Source of the DNA: Planobispora longispora
Lineage (GTDB): Bacteria > Actinomycetota > Actinomycetes > Streptosporangiales > Streptosporangiaceae
DNA: 64,000 nucleotides
Assembly (NCBI RefSeq): GCF_016863135.1
Contig: NZ_BOOH01000033.1
Coordinates: forward strand, 140,077-204,076
Reading direction: 5' to 3'
The notes beneath the pieces are model-generated. The model saw only the letters and a list, made by a program, of their open reading frames with translations. It searched no databases and was not told the DNA's origin. The translations under genes and the position numbers were made by a program. Positions 62,225-64,000 of this stretch are shown here, one piece after another; position 1 is the stretch's first letter, and each line of letters starts with the position of its first letter.

Positions 62225-63714
62225 TGGACGTCCGCTCCCCCGAGGGGATGGACGCCCGCTCCGGCGGGACGGTGGAGGCCCGCTTCTCCGGGGGCAGGTC
62301 GGGTACGGCGCCGCTCACCTGGGGCCAGCGGGCCATCTGGGACGCCGTCCGCAAGACCGCCCCCGACGACCGATACTTCAACTTCGGCCAGATCCTCCCG
62401 GTGCCCGGCCGGGCCCGGCCGCTGACCCCGGAACGGGCCGCCGCGGCGCTCGGCTCCCTGGTCGAGCGGCACGAATCGCTGCGGACCCGGCTGGGCCCGG
62501 CGGATCCCGACCGGGCTCAAGCAGACCAAGCCCAGGCAGAGCAGGCCCAAGCAGAGCAGGCCCAAGCAGAGCAGGCCCAGGCGGACCAAGCCCAGGCGGA
62601 GCGGGTTCGGCCGTACCGGCCGCTGGAGGACCCCGAACCGCAGCAGGTGCTGGAGGGTTCGGGCACGCTCACCGTCACCGTCACGACCGGCGATCCGGAG
62701 CGGCTGCTCGACGAGCTGACGGCGACCGCCTTCGACTACGCCGCGGAGTGGCCGCTCCGGGCCGGGCTGGTGGTCGACGGCGACGAGGTGACCCACCTCG
62801 TGCTCGCCTTCTGCCACCTGGCCGCCGACGGGATGGGCGCCGAGGTCGCCCTGCGCGACCTGCGGCTGCTGCTGACGCGCGGCGCCGTACCGGGCCCCGT
62901 CCCGCCGCGACCGCTGGACCTGGCCCGCTGGCAGGAGTCCGAGCCCGGCCAGCGGGTGGCCCGCATGGCCGCCGAGCACTGGGAGCAGGAGTACCGGCGC
63001 ATCCCGCCGACCATGTTCGACCGCCCCTCGGGGGAGGCGGCGAGCCCGCCGGTGTGGCGGGCGAAGATCGTCTCCCGGGCGATGGACCTGGCCGCGCAGC
63101 GGATCGCCGCCCTGCACTCCACGAGCACCTCGACCGTGCTGCTGGCCTTCTCGTCCTCGCTGGTCACCGAGGTGACCGGGCACGAGGTGTGCGCGATGCT
63201 GCCGATCGTGGGCAACCGCTTCCGCGGCGACACCGTGAACGCGGTCACGACGCTGTCCCAGGAGGGCCTGTTCGTGCTCGAAGCGGGCCACGAGGACGTC
63301 GCCGCGCTGCTGCGGGCCGCCAAGCCGGCCGCGCTGCGCGCCTACCGCTCCGCCTACCACGACCCGCGCGACCGCGACCGGCTGACGGCCGAGATCAGCC
63401 GGTCCCGGGGAACGGCCGTCCACCCCTACTGCTGTTTCAACGACATGCGCTTCACCGACCGCGCCGACGCCACCCACGACGAGGCGACGGTACGGCGGGC
63501 GCTGGCCGAGACGGAGCTCACCTGGCCGCTCCAGCAGGACAAGCTCAACTGCCGGTTCTGCCTGCACCTGACCGCCGAGCCCGGCGGGCTGGGGGTCTCG
63601 GTGACCGCCGACACCCGTTTCCTGTCCCGGCCGGCCATGGAGCGCTACCTCCTCGACCTGGAGTCCGCGCTGGTGGCGGCGGCCTTCGCCGGGGCGCCGG
63701 AACTCGTCGGCTGA
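62224..63714 (+). CDS. Second stand-alone condensation-like protein with an AQAEQ repeat
   Basis: This 496-residue C-domain-fold protein starts at the ATG at 62224, inside the stop of the carrier gene. The active-site motif reads FCHLAADGMGAE: the second His198 and Asp202 are kept but the first His is Cys197. Other core features are LTWGQRAIWDAV, ERHESLRTRL and TVNAVTTLSQE. Residues 98-127 are a perfect set of pentapeptide repeats (six units of AQA[ED]Q type). It may transfer an acyl or aminoacyl unit from carrier protein 2. Confidence 0.85.
   Translation: MDVRSPEGMDARSGGTVEARFSGGRSGTAPLTWGQRAIWDAVRKTAPDDRYFNFGQILPVPGRARPLTPERAAAALGSLVERHESLRTRLGPADPDRAQADQAQAEQAQAEQAQAEQAQADQAQAERVRPYRPLEDPEPQQVLEGSGTLTVTVTTGDPERLLDELTATAFDYAAEWPLRAGLVVDGDEVTHLVLAFCHLAADGMGAEVALRDLRLLLTRGAVPGPVPPRPLDLARWQESEPGQRVARMAAEHWEQEYRRIPPTMFDRPSGEAASPPVWRAKIVSRAMDLAAQRIAALHSTSTSTVLLAFSSSLVTEVTGHEVCAMLPIVGNRFRGDTVNAVTTLSQEGLFVLEAGHEDVAALLRAAKPAALRAYRSAYHDPRDRDRLTAEISRSRGTAVHPYCCFNDMRFTDRADATHDEATVRRALAETELTWPLQQDKLNCRFCLHLTAEPGGLGVSVTADTRFLSRPAMERYLLDLESALVAAAFAGAPELVG
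62515..62604 (+). repeat. 15-bp tandem repeat, six copies, inside the second condensation-like gene
   Basis: Six units of 15 bases run from 62515 to 62604 (GCCCAAGCAGAGCAG type), three of them nearly identical. They encode Ala-Gln-Ala-Glu/Asp-Gln repeats in frame and are lower in GC at third positions than the rest of the gene. Confidence 0.9.
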
Positions 63715-63772
63715 CCTCCCCGCCCCGCCGGAACCCCGCGGAGCCCGGGCGCCCCCCGCTGAAGGAGATGCG

Positions 63773-64000
63773 ATGACCGTCTACGCCTACGCCGAGTCCA
63801 CCTCCCGCGCCCAGGGCGAACGGCTCGTCTTCCACCTCGACCACACCTCCCGGGCCCCGCTGAGCGGCTCGGTGAGCGTCGAGGACGTCGCCTCCGGCCG
63901 GCGTGTCCTCGACGCCGCCTTCAACGGACCCCGCTGGACGCTCGACATCCCCGGCGACTGGACCAGCTCGCTCTACCGGGCAATCTTCACTGTTTCTCCA
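63773..64000 (+). CDS. Partial CDS, possible dimethylformamidase-beta-like protein
   Basis: The frame starts at the ATG at 63773 with AAGGAG 6 bases upstream and is open to the window end (76 codons). The visible part is beta-rich (VYAYAESTSRAQGERLVFHLD, then WTLDIPGDWTSSLYRAIF) and resembles the first domain of N,N-dimethylformamidase beta-like proteins (opening YAxxTS..xG..L and W.S..Y.A). The match is short, so the family is tentative. It is the third gene of the plus-strand operon. Confidence 0.45.
   Translation, partial: MTVYAYAESTSRAQGERLVFHLDHTSRAPLSGSVSVEDVASGRRVLDAAFNGPRWTLDIPGDWTSSLYRAIFTVSP

Overview
The window is chromosomal DNA from a GC-rich actinomycete. Codon third positions are almost all G or C. 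The housekeeping block (miaB, rny, recX, recA, a DUF3046 gene, miaA, dapF), the HelR-type RNA polymerase helicase, ECF sigma factors and many two-component systems point to a Streptosporangiaceae-like filamentous actinobacterium. That assignment is inference; no rRNA or tRNA gene was seen.

Layout. 1-12.5 kb is a signalling and envelope-stress stretch: an ECF sigma factor with its membrane partner, two secreted PepSY proteins, an OmpR-type two-component system, a MASE1-PAS histidine kinase, a STAS anti-sigma antagonist, HelR with a rifamycin-associated element, and an HNH-family lipoprotein. 12.6-21.7 kb is a minus-strand catabolic block for methylated glycines: an SDR, a cupin, a dimethylglycine oxidase-like enzyme and heterotetrameric sarcosine oxidase (SoxB, SoxD and an apparent SoxA-SoxG fusion). 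21.9-32.5 kb holds a large TPR protein, an SCO6745-like protein, dapF, miaA, ogt, rnz, a class III extradiol dioxygenase-like protein, two anchored low-complexity proteins and miaB. 32.7-36.2 kb is a gluABCD-type glutamate uptake operon, followed by an S9 peptidase. 38.5-43.4 kb is rny, recX, recA and DUF3046. recA carries both a LexA box and a PafBC-type (RecA-NDp) promoter, and a very similar element lies directly before lhr (45.9-50.9 kb). 51.1-54.9 kb is a NarL-type two-component system and a membrane protein.

54.98-64.0 kb is the left part of a biosynthetic locus that runs off the window. One minus-strand operon encodes an AMP-dependent ligase, a stand-alone condensation-domain protein, a carrier protein, and thiamine-dependent E1-alpha, E1-beta and lipoyl E2 subunits. 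The last four are translationally coupled. A divergent plus-strand operon encodes a second carrier protein, a second condensation-like protein and a partial protein. The two operons are driven by near-identical promoter-like elements. The most interesting reading is a dehydrogenase-type E1/E2 complex that loads an acyl unit onto a carrier protein for a disassembled NRPS-like pathway, by analogy with the E1/E2-ACP loading described for naphthyridinomycin/quinocarcin.

A second recurrent theme is short tandem arrays at gene 3' ends. In two cases the repeated unit contains the gene's own stop codon and its length places stops in all three frames.
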